The notes below the pieces were generated by a model that was given only the letters and a program-made list of their open reading frames with translations, was not told the origin of the DNA and ran no database searches. Below, piece by piece: positions 34,124 to 42,585 of a DNA stretch of 64,000 nucleotides. The stretch's first letter is position 1. Each line of letters begins with the position of its first letter. The stretch is from G025836975 sp048751585 (GTDB lineage: Bacteria; Pseudomonadota; Gammaproteobacteria; Burkholderiales; Burkholderiaceae_B). Made by a program: the position numbers and the translations under genes. Location of the stretch: contig NZ_JAZHOB010000003.1 of assembly GCF_048751585.1 (NCBI RefSeq), forward strand, positions 124,001-188,000, read 5' to 3'.

Positions 34124-36976
34124 ATGACCCGTAAAACTCATACCCTCCAGTCCTGGATTGGCGCAGGACTGTTCTGCATGCTGGGCTGTACTTCGGCCCA
34201 GGGCGCCGCATTCGACTTCCAAACCGCGGAATACTTCAATCAGGAAGGATTGAATTTAATCAATGCCGCCGAAGCCTATTCGCTTGGCTATACCGGTGCC
34301 GGCGTCAGGGTGGGGGTTTTGGACTCGGGCATCGATGCCTTCCACCCCGAGTTCCGGGGCGGCAAGATTACAGGCGGCTACGATTTCTATTCGAATCTGC
34401 CTTACCAATCGGGGCTTGGGGAGGACTACGATGGGCATGGCTCTCACGTGGCGGGGATCATCGGCGCATTGCGCGACGGGGTCGGCATGCATGGTGTGGC
34501 CTTCGAAAGCTCGTTATTCATCGTCCATGAGGATGACAGGCAATACAACTACTTTACCCATCCCGATCCCTCTTATCTAAGCCCGCGGGACGAATGGCTG
34601 GACAAGTCGCTGGCGCCGGCATGGCGTTATATGGCCACTCAGAATCTGCCTATTATCAATAACAGCCTGGGGTTCAATGATTGCCCCGGTGTTGCGCCAC
34701 CCTGCAACGTGACCGAGTATGGTTCCGCCGTTGCCGCCGAAGCCGCGTTTCCATTAAGCGTGGCGGCCTTTCGCGAACTTGCCGCGGCCGGCACCTTGAT
34801 GGTGTTCGCCACCGGAAATGAAAAACAATTACATCCGGATTTCATGGCGGGTTCGCCTCACTGGTTTCCAGAACTCAAGAACAACTGGCTGGCGGTCACA
34901 GCGATCAGCGAAACCGGCGAGGCGGTGGATTATGCGAACAAGTGCGGCGTGGCCATGGAGTGGTGCCTGACCGCGCCCGGCGGCGGGGAAGGCAATCCGG
35001 GCCTCGGCGTGAACTCGGTGGAGGACGAGGGCGGCTACACGAGGAAATCGGGCACCTCCATGGCCACGCCGCATGTGGCCGGCGCCGCAGCCCTGGTCAA
35101 GCAGGCCTTTCCGTATTTCGGCGCCTACCACCTTCAACAGACGCTGCTGACCACGGCCACCGATATCGGCGCCTCGGGCGTGGACGATGTCTACGGCTGG
35201 GGCTTGCTGAATGTGGGCAAGGCGGTGCGCGGCCCGGGTCGGTTCACGGGATTGTTCGATGTGGATACCCTGGGTTATGAATCCACCTTTTCCAACGACA
35301 TCGGCGGCGCGGGCGGCCTGACCAAGCGCGGCGCTGGTGTGCTGCGCTTGGTCGGGGCCAATACCTATGCCGGACCGACGATGGTCGAGGGCGGCAAGCT
35401 GGTTGTCAACGGCTCCGTTACATCCGAAGTGACCGTACGGGCGGCCGGCACCTTGGGCGGGTCGGGCACGGTGGCCAAGATCGATAACTACGGAGTGTTG
35501 GCGCCGGGCAACTCCGTGGGCACGCTGACCGTCGCCGGGAACTACACCGCCTATCCAGGTTCGGTGTATGAGCTGGAGGTCGGCCCGGATGGCGCCACCG
35601 ACAAGCTGATGGTGGGCGGCTCGGCCGACTTGGCCGGTACGCTGCGCCTGACCGGAGGCCGCTTCCGTCCGAATGCCTCCTACCAATTCATCAGCGCGAC
35701 GGGTGGCGTTACAGGAGGATTCGATACCGTGGCGCATGGCTTGGCGTTTCTGACGCCCACTCTGGCTCTGAGCTCCGGCGCGGCCGCCTTGGCGATTGTC
35801 CGCAACGACGTTCCCATCGCGCGATATGCCGCGACCCTGAACCAGAAGGCGGTGAGCCAGGCGCTGGATGGCATTTCCAGCCGTCCGCCCGCCGGCATGG
35901 CCGATGTGTATGACGAAGTGCTGAATGCTGAAGCGGGCCAGGTGCCGGCCATCATGGAGCAACTGAGCGGTCAGGTGCATGCGGGTACTGAATCCGCTCT
36001 ATTGAATGCGGGCGGTTTGGTGACGCGCACCTTGTCCAATCGCATGCGCGCCAATGTAAGGGCCGGTATGGCGCCGGGCAAGGCATTGGCACAGGCGGGA
36101 GGCGCCATGCCAGCGGATGCCATGCCTTATCCAGAGGCCCTGCCTGTGTGGGCCCAGATCGTCGGAGGGCGCAGTACGCTGGATGGCGACGGCAACGCAG
36201 CCAGGGTGCGCAACGATACGACCGGCCTATTCCTGGGCGGGGATGCGAAGATTGGAAGGGGTTGGCGGCTGGGCGGCGCTTTCGCTTATACAGACGGCCG
36301 CATCAAGCTTGACGGCCCGTCCTCTTCGTCGCGGGTGGACAGCTATACCGGTGCGCTGTATGGATCCAACAATTGGGCGGCAGGTCCAGGAAGCCTCCGT
36401 TTCCTGGGCGGCGTGGCGTACACCCGCCACCATATCGATACGCGCCGCAATATCGAGGTCGGAGGCAGCCAGACGCTAAAGGCGGGCTACCATGCCGATG
36501 CCTTGCAGCTATTTACGGAACTGGGCTATCGATTGCAAGCAAGCCGGAACGGCATGCTGGAGCCATACGCGGGCCTGACCTGGCAGAACCTGCGAGCCGG
36601 AGCCTTCGCCGAAACGGGAGGGCAGGCCGCGCTGAATGGCAAGCGCCGCCGCAGCGATCTGACGACGTTCACATTGGGGCTGCGCGGCAAGGCCGAGTTC
36701 GAATCGGGGCGTTCGCAGGTTTCGCTGTCCGCCGGCCTGGGCTGGCGTCACGCCATGGGAGATGTCTCGCCCAGCCGCAGCCTGTCGTTCGCGCAGGGAG
36801 ATGGCACCTTGTTCCGCACAAGCGGCGCGCCTATCGCCAAGAACGCGGCGGTTGCCGAATTGGGCGCCGAGCTGCGCGTGGGGCGCAAGACCGCCGTGGG
36901 CATGGGCTACAGCGGCCAGTTCGGCAATGGCAATACGGATAGCGCAGGCACGCTGTATCTGCGCTACCGTTTTTAG
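34124..36976 (+). CDS. Subtilisin-like serine protease autotransporter (SphB1/NalP-like)
   Basis: 950 residues. The S8 protease triad is visible: Asp67 (VGVLDSGID), His105 (DGHGSHVAG) and Ser312 (SGTSMATPHVAGAAALV). It is followed by one autotransporter-associated strand repeat (LTKRGAGVLRLVGANTYAGP) and a C-terminal barrel starting near LPVWAQIVGGRSTLDGDG and ending in Phe (YLRYRF). The N-terminal signal ends in CMLGCTSAQGA; the Cys resembles a weak lipobox, as in the surface lipoproteins SphB1 and NalP, but plain signal-peptidase cleavage is also possible. Known relatives cut other autotransporters at the surface. Its barrel is clearly related to that of the large neighbour. Confidence 0.93.
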   Translation: MTRKTHTLQSWIGAGLFCMLGCTSAQGAAFDFQTAEYFNQEGLNLINAAEAYSLGYTGAGVRVGVLDSGIDAFHPEFRGGKITGGYDFYSNLPYQSGLGEDYDGHGSHVAGIIGALRDGVGMHGVAFESSLFIVHEDDRQYNYFTHPDPSYLSPRDEWLDKSLAPAWRYMATQNLPIINNSLGFNDCPGVAPPCNVTEYGSAVAAEAAFPLSVAAFRELAAAGTLMVFATGNEKQLHPDFMAGSPHWFPELKNNWLAVTAISETGEAVDYANKCGVAMEWCLTAPGGGEGNPGLGVNSVEDEGGYTRKSGTSMATPHVAGAAALVKQAFPYFGAYHLQQTLLTTATDIGASGVDDVYGWGLLNVGKAVRGPGRFTGLFDVDTLGYESTFSNDIGGAGGLTKRGAGVLRLVGANTYAGPTMVEGGKLVVNGSVTSEVTVRAAGTLGGSGTVAKIDNYGVLAPGNSVGTLTVAGNYTAYPGSVYELEVGPDGATDKLMVGGSADLAGTLRLTGGRFRPNASYQFISATGGVTGGFDTVAHGLAFLTPTLALSSGAAALAIVRNDVPIARYAATLNQKAVSQALDGISSRPPAGMADVYDEVLNAEAGQVPAIMEQLSGQVHAGTESALLNAGGLVTRTLSNRMRANVRAGMAPGKALAQAGGAMPADAMPYPEALPVWAQIVGGRSTLDGDGNAARVRNDTTGLFLGGDAKIGRGWRLGGAFAYTDGRIKLDGPSSSSRVDSYTGALYGSNNWAAGPGSLRFLGGVAYTRHHIDTRRNIEVGGSQTLKAGYHADALQLFTELGYRLQASRNGMLEPYAGLTWQNLRAGAFAETGGQAALNGKRRRSDLTTFTLGLRGKAEFESGRSQVSLSAGLGWRHAMGDVSPSRSLSFAQGDGTLFRTSGAPIAKNAAVAELGAELRVGRKTAVGMGYSGQFGNGNTDSAGTLYLRYRF

Positions 36977-37000
36977 CCCGGCCATCCACGCTCAGGCTGA

Positions 37001-38521
37001 TCAGTCTTCCCGGCGCAGATGGGGAAAAAGTATGACGTCGCGGATGCTGGGGCTGTCCGTCAGCAGCATGACCAGGCGGTCGATGCCGATGCCGCAGCCG
37101 CCGGTGGGCGGCATGCCGTATTCCAGTGCCCGGATGTAGTCGGCGTCGTAGTACATGGCTTCTTCGTCGCCGGCGTCCTTTGCCTCCACCTGGGACAGGA
37201 AGCGCGCGGCCTGGTCCTCGGGGTCGTTCAGCTCTGAAAAGCCATTGGCGATCTCGCGGCCTGTGATGAACAGCTCGAAGCGCTCGGTGATGCCTTCCTG
37301 GGTATCAGAAGCGCGTGCCAGCGGAGAGACTTCAACGGGGTAGTCGATGATGTAGGTGGGATTCCACAACTTGGATTCGGCCGTTTCCTCGAACAGCGCC
37401 AATTGCAGGGCGCCAACGCCCGATCGGGCCAGTACCGGGCCGTTTACGTCGGCACCCAGACGCTTGAGTTCGGTGCGCAGGAAGGCCTCGTCCCGCAACT
37501 GGGACTCGCCGTATGCGGGAGCGTATTTGAGTATGGCCTGGACGATGGTAAGCCGGTCGAAGGGCTGGCTCAGGTCCAGCGGCTTGTCCTGATAGCTGAG
37601 CACTGCGCTGCCCGTGGCGGCGATGGCGGCTTCGCGTATCAGCGATTCGGTAAAGTCCATCAACCACCGGTAATCGGTATAGGCGGCGTAGAACTCCATC
37701 ATGGTGAATTCGGGATTGTGGCGAGGGCTTACGCCTTCGTTGCGGAAATTGCGGTTCACTTCGAAGACGCGGTCGAAGCCGCCCACGACCAGGCGCTTCA
37801 GATAGAGCTCGGGCGCGATGCGCAGGAACATTTCCATATCGAGCGCATTGTGATGCGTAACGAAAGGCTTGGCCGCCGCGCCGCCCGGTATGGGGTGCAG
37901 CATGGGCGTCTCGACTTCAAGAAAGCCGGCATTCAGCATGAACTGGCGAATGCTGCCCATGGCCTTGCTGCGCGCGACGAAGGTGGCGCGCGTTTCTTCG
38001 GTCATGATCAGATCGACGTAGCGCTGGCGGTAGCGCAGTTCCTGGTCGGACACGCCATGGAATTTATCCGGCAGGGGCCGCAGCGATTTCGTCAGCAGGC
38101 GGACCGAGGCCGCATGCACGGATAGTTCGCCCTTGTTGGTCTTGAATACGGTGCCTTCGACGGCCAGAATGTCGCCGATGTCCCAGGTTTTGAACTGAGC
38201 GTAAATCGCTTCGCCCACCGTATTCTTGTCCAGGAAGATTTGAATGCGGCCCGAGCTGTCCTGCAAGGTTGCAAAGCTGGCCTTGCCCATGACGCGCTTG
38301 AGCATCATGCGGCCGGCGACTTTCACCTGCTTGCCGATTTCGGCCAGGGCTTCCTTATCCAGCTCGTCGTAAGCCTTGTGCAGTCCATCTGCCTGGCTGT
38401 CGGGCCGAAAATCGTTGGGGTAGGCCACGCCATCGGCGCGCAGTTTGGCCAGTTTGCCACGGCGTTCGGCGATCAGGTGATTTTCGTCGGTGGCAAGGCT
38501 TGATGGCGTAGATTCGTTCAT
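37001..38521 (-). CDS. lysS: Lysyl-tRNA synthetase (class II)
   Basis: 506 residues. An N-terminal OB-fold anticodon-binding domain (KVAGRMMLKRVMGKASFATL) precedes the class II catalytic core: motif 2 region FRNEGVSPRHNPEFTMMEFY (about 268-287) and motif 3 GCGIGIDRLVMLLTDS near the C-terminus. It charges tRNA-Lys. It is the last gene of the prfB-SDR-lysS minus-strand group and converges with the subtilase autotransporter, with 24 bases between stops. Confidence 0.98.
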   Translation of the reverse strand: MNESTPSSLATDENHLIAERRGKLAKLRADGVAYPNDFRPDSQADGLHKAYDELDKEALAEIGKQVKVAGRMMLKRVMGKASFATLQDSSGRIQIFLDKNTVGEAIYAQFKTWDIGDILAVEGTVFKTNKGELSVHAASVRLLTKSLRPLPDKFHGVSDQELRYRQRYVDLIMTEETRATFVARSKAMGSIRQFMLNAGFLEVETPMLHPIPGGAAAKPFVTHHNALDMEMFLRIAPELYLKRLVVGGFDRVFEVNRNFRNEGVSPRHNPEFTMMEFYAAYTDYRWLMDFTESLIREAAIAATGSAVLSYQDKPLDLSQPFDRLTIVQAILKYAPAYGESQLRDEAFLRTELKRLGADVNGPVLARSGVGALQLALFEETAESKLWNPTYIIDYPVEVSPLARASDTQEGITERFELFITGREIANGFSELNDPEDQAARFLSQVEAKDAGDEEAMYYDADYIRALEYGMPPTGGCGIGIDRLVMLLTDSPSIRDVILFPHLRRED

Positions 38522-38530
38522 AGTGATGAT

Positions 38531-39283
38531 TTAAGCGTAATTTCGGATGTCGTCGAGCACGGTCGCGCCGAAGCTGTCGTGATCTATATAGCGCAGGATG
38601 CGGGCGGCCACGTCGGCCGGCGAGGACAGCTGGCCTTGCTCGTGCATTTGCGCAAAGCGTTCCACATTGGGGAAGTCGCTGGCCTGGCTGCCGCGTATCT
38701 TCTCCTGCATGCCGGTGTCGATGACGCCCGGCGCCAGCGCGGCGATCCGCACGCCATGGTTCTCGGCGTGCAAGACCTGGGTGTAGTGATCCAGGGCTGC
38801 TTTGGTGGCGCAGTATACGCCCCAGCCGGGCATGGGGTTGCGGCCGGCGCCCGACGATATATTCAATATGCGGCAATCGGCCTGCAAGGGCTTTACCGCT
38901 TGCAGAAAGGCGGCCGTCAGCAAAATGACGCTGGTGACGTTAAGGTTGAATGCGGCGGTAATCGCCACGGCATTGTGCAGTTCGCTGGCCTGGTTTATGG
39001 GATCGACCGTACCGGCATTGTTGATCAGCAGGTAGCGCTTCGCGCCGGCTGGCAGGCTGGCGACGATTTGCCGGGCCACGCGTTCGACCGCCGCGGGGTT
39101 CGCCAGATCGGTTTGCACTTGCTGCAGCACGCAGCCCGATTGTTTCGCGTTCAGGTCCAGGGCTTCGTCGTGGCTGCGCGCCACGGTGATGAGCCGCGTG
39201 TCGGCCCGCAGCAGTCCCAGTGCAAGGGCTTGCCCAAGCCCGCGCGATGCGCCGGTCACAATGGCAACGGTCGTTGCTTCCAT
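38531..39283 (-). CDS. Short-chain dehydrogenase/reductase
   Basis: 250 residues. The Rossmann nucleotide-binding motif is TGASRGLGQAL (about 10-20), the central motif NNAG is in LLINNAGTVDP, and the catalytic Ser and YxxxK are in NISSGAGR and GVYCATKAALDHY. Length and order are classical SDR. It resembles sepiapterin/benzil reductase-like SDRs, but the substrate is unknown. It starts 2 bases after prfB and ends 9 bases before lysS, so it is co-transcribed with translation genes. Confidence 0.92.
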   Translation of the reverse strand: MEATTVAIVTGASRGLGQALALGLLRADTRLITVARSHDEALDLNAKQSGCVLQQVQTDLANPAAVERVARQIVASLPAGAKRYLLINNAGTVDPINQASELHNAVAITAAFNLNVTSVILLTAAFLQAVKPLQADCRILNISSGAGRNPMPGWGVYCATKAALDHYTQVLHAENHGVRIAALAPGVIDTGMQEKIRGSQASDFPNVERFAQMHEQGQLSSPADVAARILRYIDHDSFGATVLDDIRNYA

Positions 39284-39285
39284 GG

Positions 39286-40390
39286 CTATACTCCCTGCTT
39301 CAGGCTTGCTTGTATGAAGGGGTCCAGATCGCCGTCCAGCACTTTCTGGGTATTGGATATTTCAACGTTGGTGCGAAGGTCCTTGATGCGGCTTTGATCC
39401 AGCACATACGACCGGATCTGATGGCCCCAGCCCACATCGGTCTTGGCGTCTTCCATTTTCTGCTGCTCGGCCATGCGCTGGCGCATTTCCAGTTCGTACA
39501 GGCGCGATTTAAGCATCTGCATGGCTTCAGCGCGGTTGCGGTGTTGCGAACGGTCGTTCTGGCACTGAACGACGATGCCGGTGGGCATGTGGGTGATCCG
39601 CACGGCCGAATCGGTCTTGTTGATGTGCTGGCCGCCCGCGCCGCTGGCCCGGTAGGTATCCACGCGCAGGTCGGCCGGGTTGACGTCGATCTCGACGGAA
39701 TCGTCCACTTCTGGATAGACGAATACGCTGGCAAACGAGGTATGGCGGCCATTGGCCGAATCGAAGGGGCTTTTGCGGACCAGGCGATGCACGCCGGTTT
39801 CAGTACGCAGGTGGCCGAAGGCGTATTCGCCTTCGATCTTGATGGTGGCGGACTTGATGCCCGCGACTTCGCCATGGGATTCTTCAAGCACTTCGGCCTT
39901 GAAATCCTTGTGTTCGCAATAGCGCAGGTACTGGCGCAGCAAAATGGAGGCCCAGTCCTGGGCTTCGGTGCCGCCGGCGCCGGCCTGGATGTCCATGAAG
40001 CAATTGAGCGGATCGGCCGGATTGGAGAACATGCGGCGGAACTCGAGCTCTTCCAGGCGTTTGCCTATGGCGTCGGTGTCGTGCTCGACGGCGGCCAGAG
40101 TGGCATCGTCGTCGTCCTCGGCGGCAAGGTCGAACAGTTCTTGCGCGTCGCTCAGGCCGTTGGCGATCTCAGTCAGCGTCTGGACGACGGTTTCCAGGCT
40201 TTTCTTTTCGCGCCCAAGATCCTGGGCATGCTTGGGATCGTTCCAGACGTCGGGGCTTTCCAGTTCGGCGTTTACGACGTGCAGGCGTTCAGCTTTGGCA
40301 TCGTAGTCAAAGATACCCCCGAAGAGCCGCCTGACGCTCGGCGTAGTCGTCCAGGCGGGCGGCAAGTTGATTCTGGCGTTCGGCTTCCAT
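39286..40390 (-). CDS. prfB: Peptide chain release factor 2, with programmed +1 frameshift
   Basis: The first frame starts at the ATG at 40388-40390 and runs 27 codons to an in-frame TGA (40307-40309). Reading then continues in the +1 frame from GAC (40306-40308) to the stop at 39286, about 366 residues in total. RF2 hallmarks are the stop-codon recognition SPF motif (RKSPFDSANG) and the peptidyl-hydrolysis GGQ motif (GAGGQHINKTDSA). It terminates translation at UGA and UAA. The apparent internal stop is the autoregulatory device, not a mutation. The SDR and lysS follow. Confidence 0.97.
40306..40320 (-). promoter_or_regulatory. RF2 programmed frameshift site
   Basis: On the minus strand the sequence reads GGGGG TAT CTT TGA C. 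The slippery CTT-TGA-C and the Shine-Dalgarno-like purine run just upstream match the classical RF2 autoregulatory frameshift: low RF2 favours a +1 shift at CTT. Confidence 0.95.
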
Positions 40391-40592
40391 AGCTATTCCT
40401 GATTCGGTTCGGCAGCCCCGGGGGCCGCCACATTCAAATTAACCAGGCATTTTAACCTGTAGTTTCAATCGGCCCCGGGCGCCATGGGCAATATGCAAGG
40501 GATTGGGACCGCCGCGGCTTTCCTTTTCTTGTGAACAAGACCTAGAATGCGATCTGTCCGACTGAACCGGCGCGATTGCGCGCAATCCACCC
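40391..40592. promoter_or_regulatory. Divergent promoter region between prfB and the TDT exporter gene
   Basis: This gap of about 200 bases must hold promoters for both directions. A GC-rich stem (GGCAGCCCC with GGGGCCGCC, imperfect, about 40412-40430) and a small CTTGT-GA-ACAAG palindrome (about 40528-40540) are visible. No confident promoter boxes were assigned. Confidence 0.35.
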
Positions 40593-41687
40593 ATGCTTCC
40601 ATCTCCCGCTGAAAACAGTTCCTTGCAGGCAATGCCTTTCGATAGGGGTGGGGATCGCGGGTATGGCGGGCTGGCGGCCATGTCGCCGGCGAATTTCGGC
40701 ATCGTCATGGCGACCGGCATCGTTTCGCTGGCGGCTCACATGCTGGGCAGGAACGCAATTGCGCAAGCCTTGTTTCTACTGAACAACGCCCTGTTCGCGA
40801 TACTGTGCCTGCTTAGCGCGCTGCGCGCCGTTCGCCATCCGAGATCGTTCTTCGGCGATATGGCCGACCATTTGCGCGGCCCAGGGTTTTTCACGACTGT
40901 GGCGGCAACCGCCATCCTTGGCGGACAGTACATGGTGCTTGCCAAGGACGCGCATGCGGGTTTGATCTTGTGGGCGGCAGCGCTGATCCTGTGGTTTGTG
41001 CTGACCTACACGATATTCGCGGTGCTTACCGTAAAGCGCGACAAGCCCACCCTGGATCGGGGCATCAATGGCGGATGGCTGCTTGCCGTGGTGGCGACGC
41101 AGTCGATAGCGGTGTCCAGCGCCTTGCTGGCGGCCACCACCGGGCAGCCGTATCGGCTGGAGCTGAATTTCCTGGCGCTGTCGATGTGGCTGTGGGGCGG
41201 GATGCTGTACATCTGGATGATGTCGCTGATCTTTTATCGCTACACGTATTTCCGCCTTTCCCCGGACGATCTGACGCCGCCGTACTGGATCAACATGGGC
41301 GCAATGGCCATCTCCACGCTGGCGGGCTCCTTGCTGATCATGAACGCCTCGGACGCGCCTTATCTGGTTTCGCTCTTGCCCTTCCTGAAGGGGTTCACGA
41401 TTTTCTATTGGGCGACGGGTACCTGGTGGATACCGATGCTGCTTTTGCTGGGTGTATGGCGCTATGTGTACAAGCGCTTTCCCTTGCGGTACGACCCGTT
41501 GTATTGGGGGGCTGTATTCCCGCTGGGGATGTATGCGGCCAGTACGTACGAGATGAATCAGGCCATGGGGTTCAGTTTTTTGGCCGATGTGCCGGGGGTG
41601 TTCTTTTTTCTGGCGAGCGTTGCCTGGGCACTGACGTTTCTGGGGATGTTGGCGCGGGTGGTAGGTCTAGTTAGGCGGCGGGGCTGA
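40593..41687 (+). CDS. TDT family transporter (TehA/SLAC1-like)
   Basis: About 364 residues with roughly ten hydrophobic membrane segments, starting around NFGIVMATGIVSLAAHML. The TDT (tellurite-resistance/dicarboxylate transporter) family includes TehA, the sulfite exporter Ssu1, Mae1 and plant SLAC1 anion channels. Conserved-looking points are GIVMATGI in the first helix and the internal symmetric helices with mid-helix glycines. Substrate is unknown. An alternative ATG lies at 40632. The gene ends at the repeat-rich convergent junction. Confidence 0.82.
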   Translation: MLPSPAENSSLQAMPFDRGGDRGYGGLAAMSPANFGIVMATGIVSLAAHMLGRNAIAQALFLLNNALFAILCLLSALRAVRHPRSFFGDMADHLRGPGFFTTVAATAILGGQYMVLAKDAHAGLILWAAALILWFVLTYTIFAVLTVKRDKPTLDRGINGGWLLAVVATQSIAVSSALLAATTGQPYRLELNFLALSMWLWGGMLYIWMMSLIFYRYTYFRLSPDDLTPPYWINMGAMAISTLAGSLLIMNASDAPYLVSLLPFLKGFTIFYWATGTWWIPMLLLLGVWRYVYKRFPLRYDPLYWGAVFPLGMYAASTYEMNQAMGFSFLADVPGVFFFLASVAWALTFLGMLARVVGLVRRRG

Positions 41688-41786
41688 TTGGCGGGGTTTT
41701 TCCGGCTTGTCGTTCTTTGAGCTTACTTAACTGTCTGTTTCGGGGCCTGCCCGTTGCTTTTCGGTATGCCTGTTTGTTCTTTAGGC

Positions 41787-41949
41787 GTGGCTGGAGGGCT
41801 GCGGACCAGGCCGCCGTCCCCGTGACCGGTTCGGCGCACAAGGCGCCGAACACCGCATCGCCTTGCTCGTCCGCCCATTCGGGCTCCCTTCGCCTACGGC
41901 TCGCTCGGCCCCGGAAGTCCGGCAGCCCGGCCCGCAGCCCTCCAGCCAC
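41787..41949 (+). repeat. Palindrome-flanked repeat, copy A
   Basis: Arms GTGGCTGGAGGGCTGCGG (from 41787) and its inverted copy (ending 41949) match at 26 of 29 positions. The core (41826-41912) carries a perfect 9-bp hairpin GTTCGGCGC / GCGCCGAAC with loop ACAAG. The core is about 90 percent identical (78 of 87 by eye) to the inverted core of copy B at 42334-42420, whereas the arms of the two copies differ. Confidence 0.9.
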
Positions 41950-42300
41950 TGCGTAATGGCAAGCGGGTACGTTATTGGTATAAGCGATTCATTTTGTCAG
42001 CAAGCTGTTGCTGCAGGCCCGATAAGCAGGTGATTGGTCGTTCAATGCGACAGGCCAAAGTCGTCCAGGCAAGCCGCCGAATAGACAGGCGCCCAATAGG
42101 TATGGTGCCAGGGAGGGGCATCAGCACCCAGACAATATACGGCGCCGCTCGCCCAATCAGAATTGACTCGATGCACAAGCGGCCCGGCTGGCGGGCCGCG
42201 CCGGGCGAGCGCGCCACATCTTCATACTTGGGCTGGCCGATACCAGAATGCAGCTCGGGATCTCTCCAGTTAACGGCCGTGCGGCCATACATTTTGCAGG

Positions 42301-42457
42301 CGTGGGGGGGCTGGGGGGCACGAACGGGCCTTTGGGGCCGAGCGAGTCGTAGGCGAAGGGAGCCCGGACGGGCGGACGAGCAAGACGATGCGATGTTCGG
42401 CGCGCAGGGCGCCGAACCGGACACGCGGGCCCGTTCGTGCCCCCCAGCCCCCCCGCG
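42301..42457 (-). repeat. Palindrome-flanked repeat, copy B (inverted relative to copy A)
   Basis: The 30-base arms (42301-42330 and 42428-42457) are inverted copies with one mismatch; they contain GGGGGGGCTGGGGGG then CACGAACGGGCC. The core (42334-42420, read on the minus strand) has the same 9-bp hairpin as copy A but with loop GCAGG, followed by the same CTTGCTCGTCCGCCC block. The arms are not the same sequence as those of copy A. Confidence 0.9.
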
Positions 42458-42495
42458 CCGTGTAAAAAACATGCACCCGCGCCGTGTAAAAAACA
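42454..42495. repeat. 18-base direct repeat, two copies
   Basis: CGCGCCGTGTAAAAAACA occurs at 42454-42471 and again at 42478-42495, a period of 24 bases. The first copy overlaps the right arm of the palindromic repeat ending at 42457. It may be a small duplication formed when the repeat inserted or rearranged. Confidence 0.85.
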
Positions 42496-42585
42496 CACGC
42501 ATTAGCCACGCAAGAAAAACGCCATGTCCGAAAACAGACATGGCGCTACAACGAAAATCCATCTATCGAGAAAATCTACGAGCTG

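Larger units (their letters stand above)
41688..42585. other. Gene-free convergent junction between the TDT gene and dctM, rich in repeats
   Basis: About 900 bases between two converging genes. It contains two copies of a palindromic repeat (41787-41949 and 42301-42457) and a short direct repeat (42454-42495), annotated separately. Several open frames of 70-230 codons cover it on both strands, but they are translations of the repeats, lack family similarity and often mirror one another, so none is called. The part from 41950 to 42300 shows nothing recognisable. Confidence 0.8.

Noticed and set aside
40307..40309. Premature stop codon making prfB a pseudogene
   Set aside because: The TGA sits in the classic RF2 programmed frameshift site (CTT TGA C with an upstream purine run) and the downstream frame is intact.
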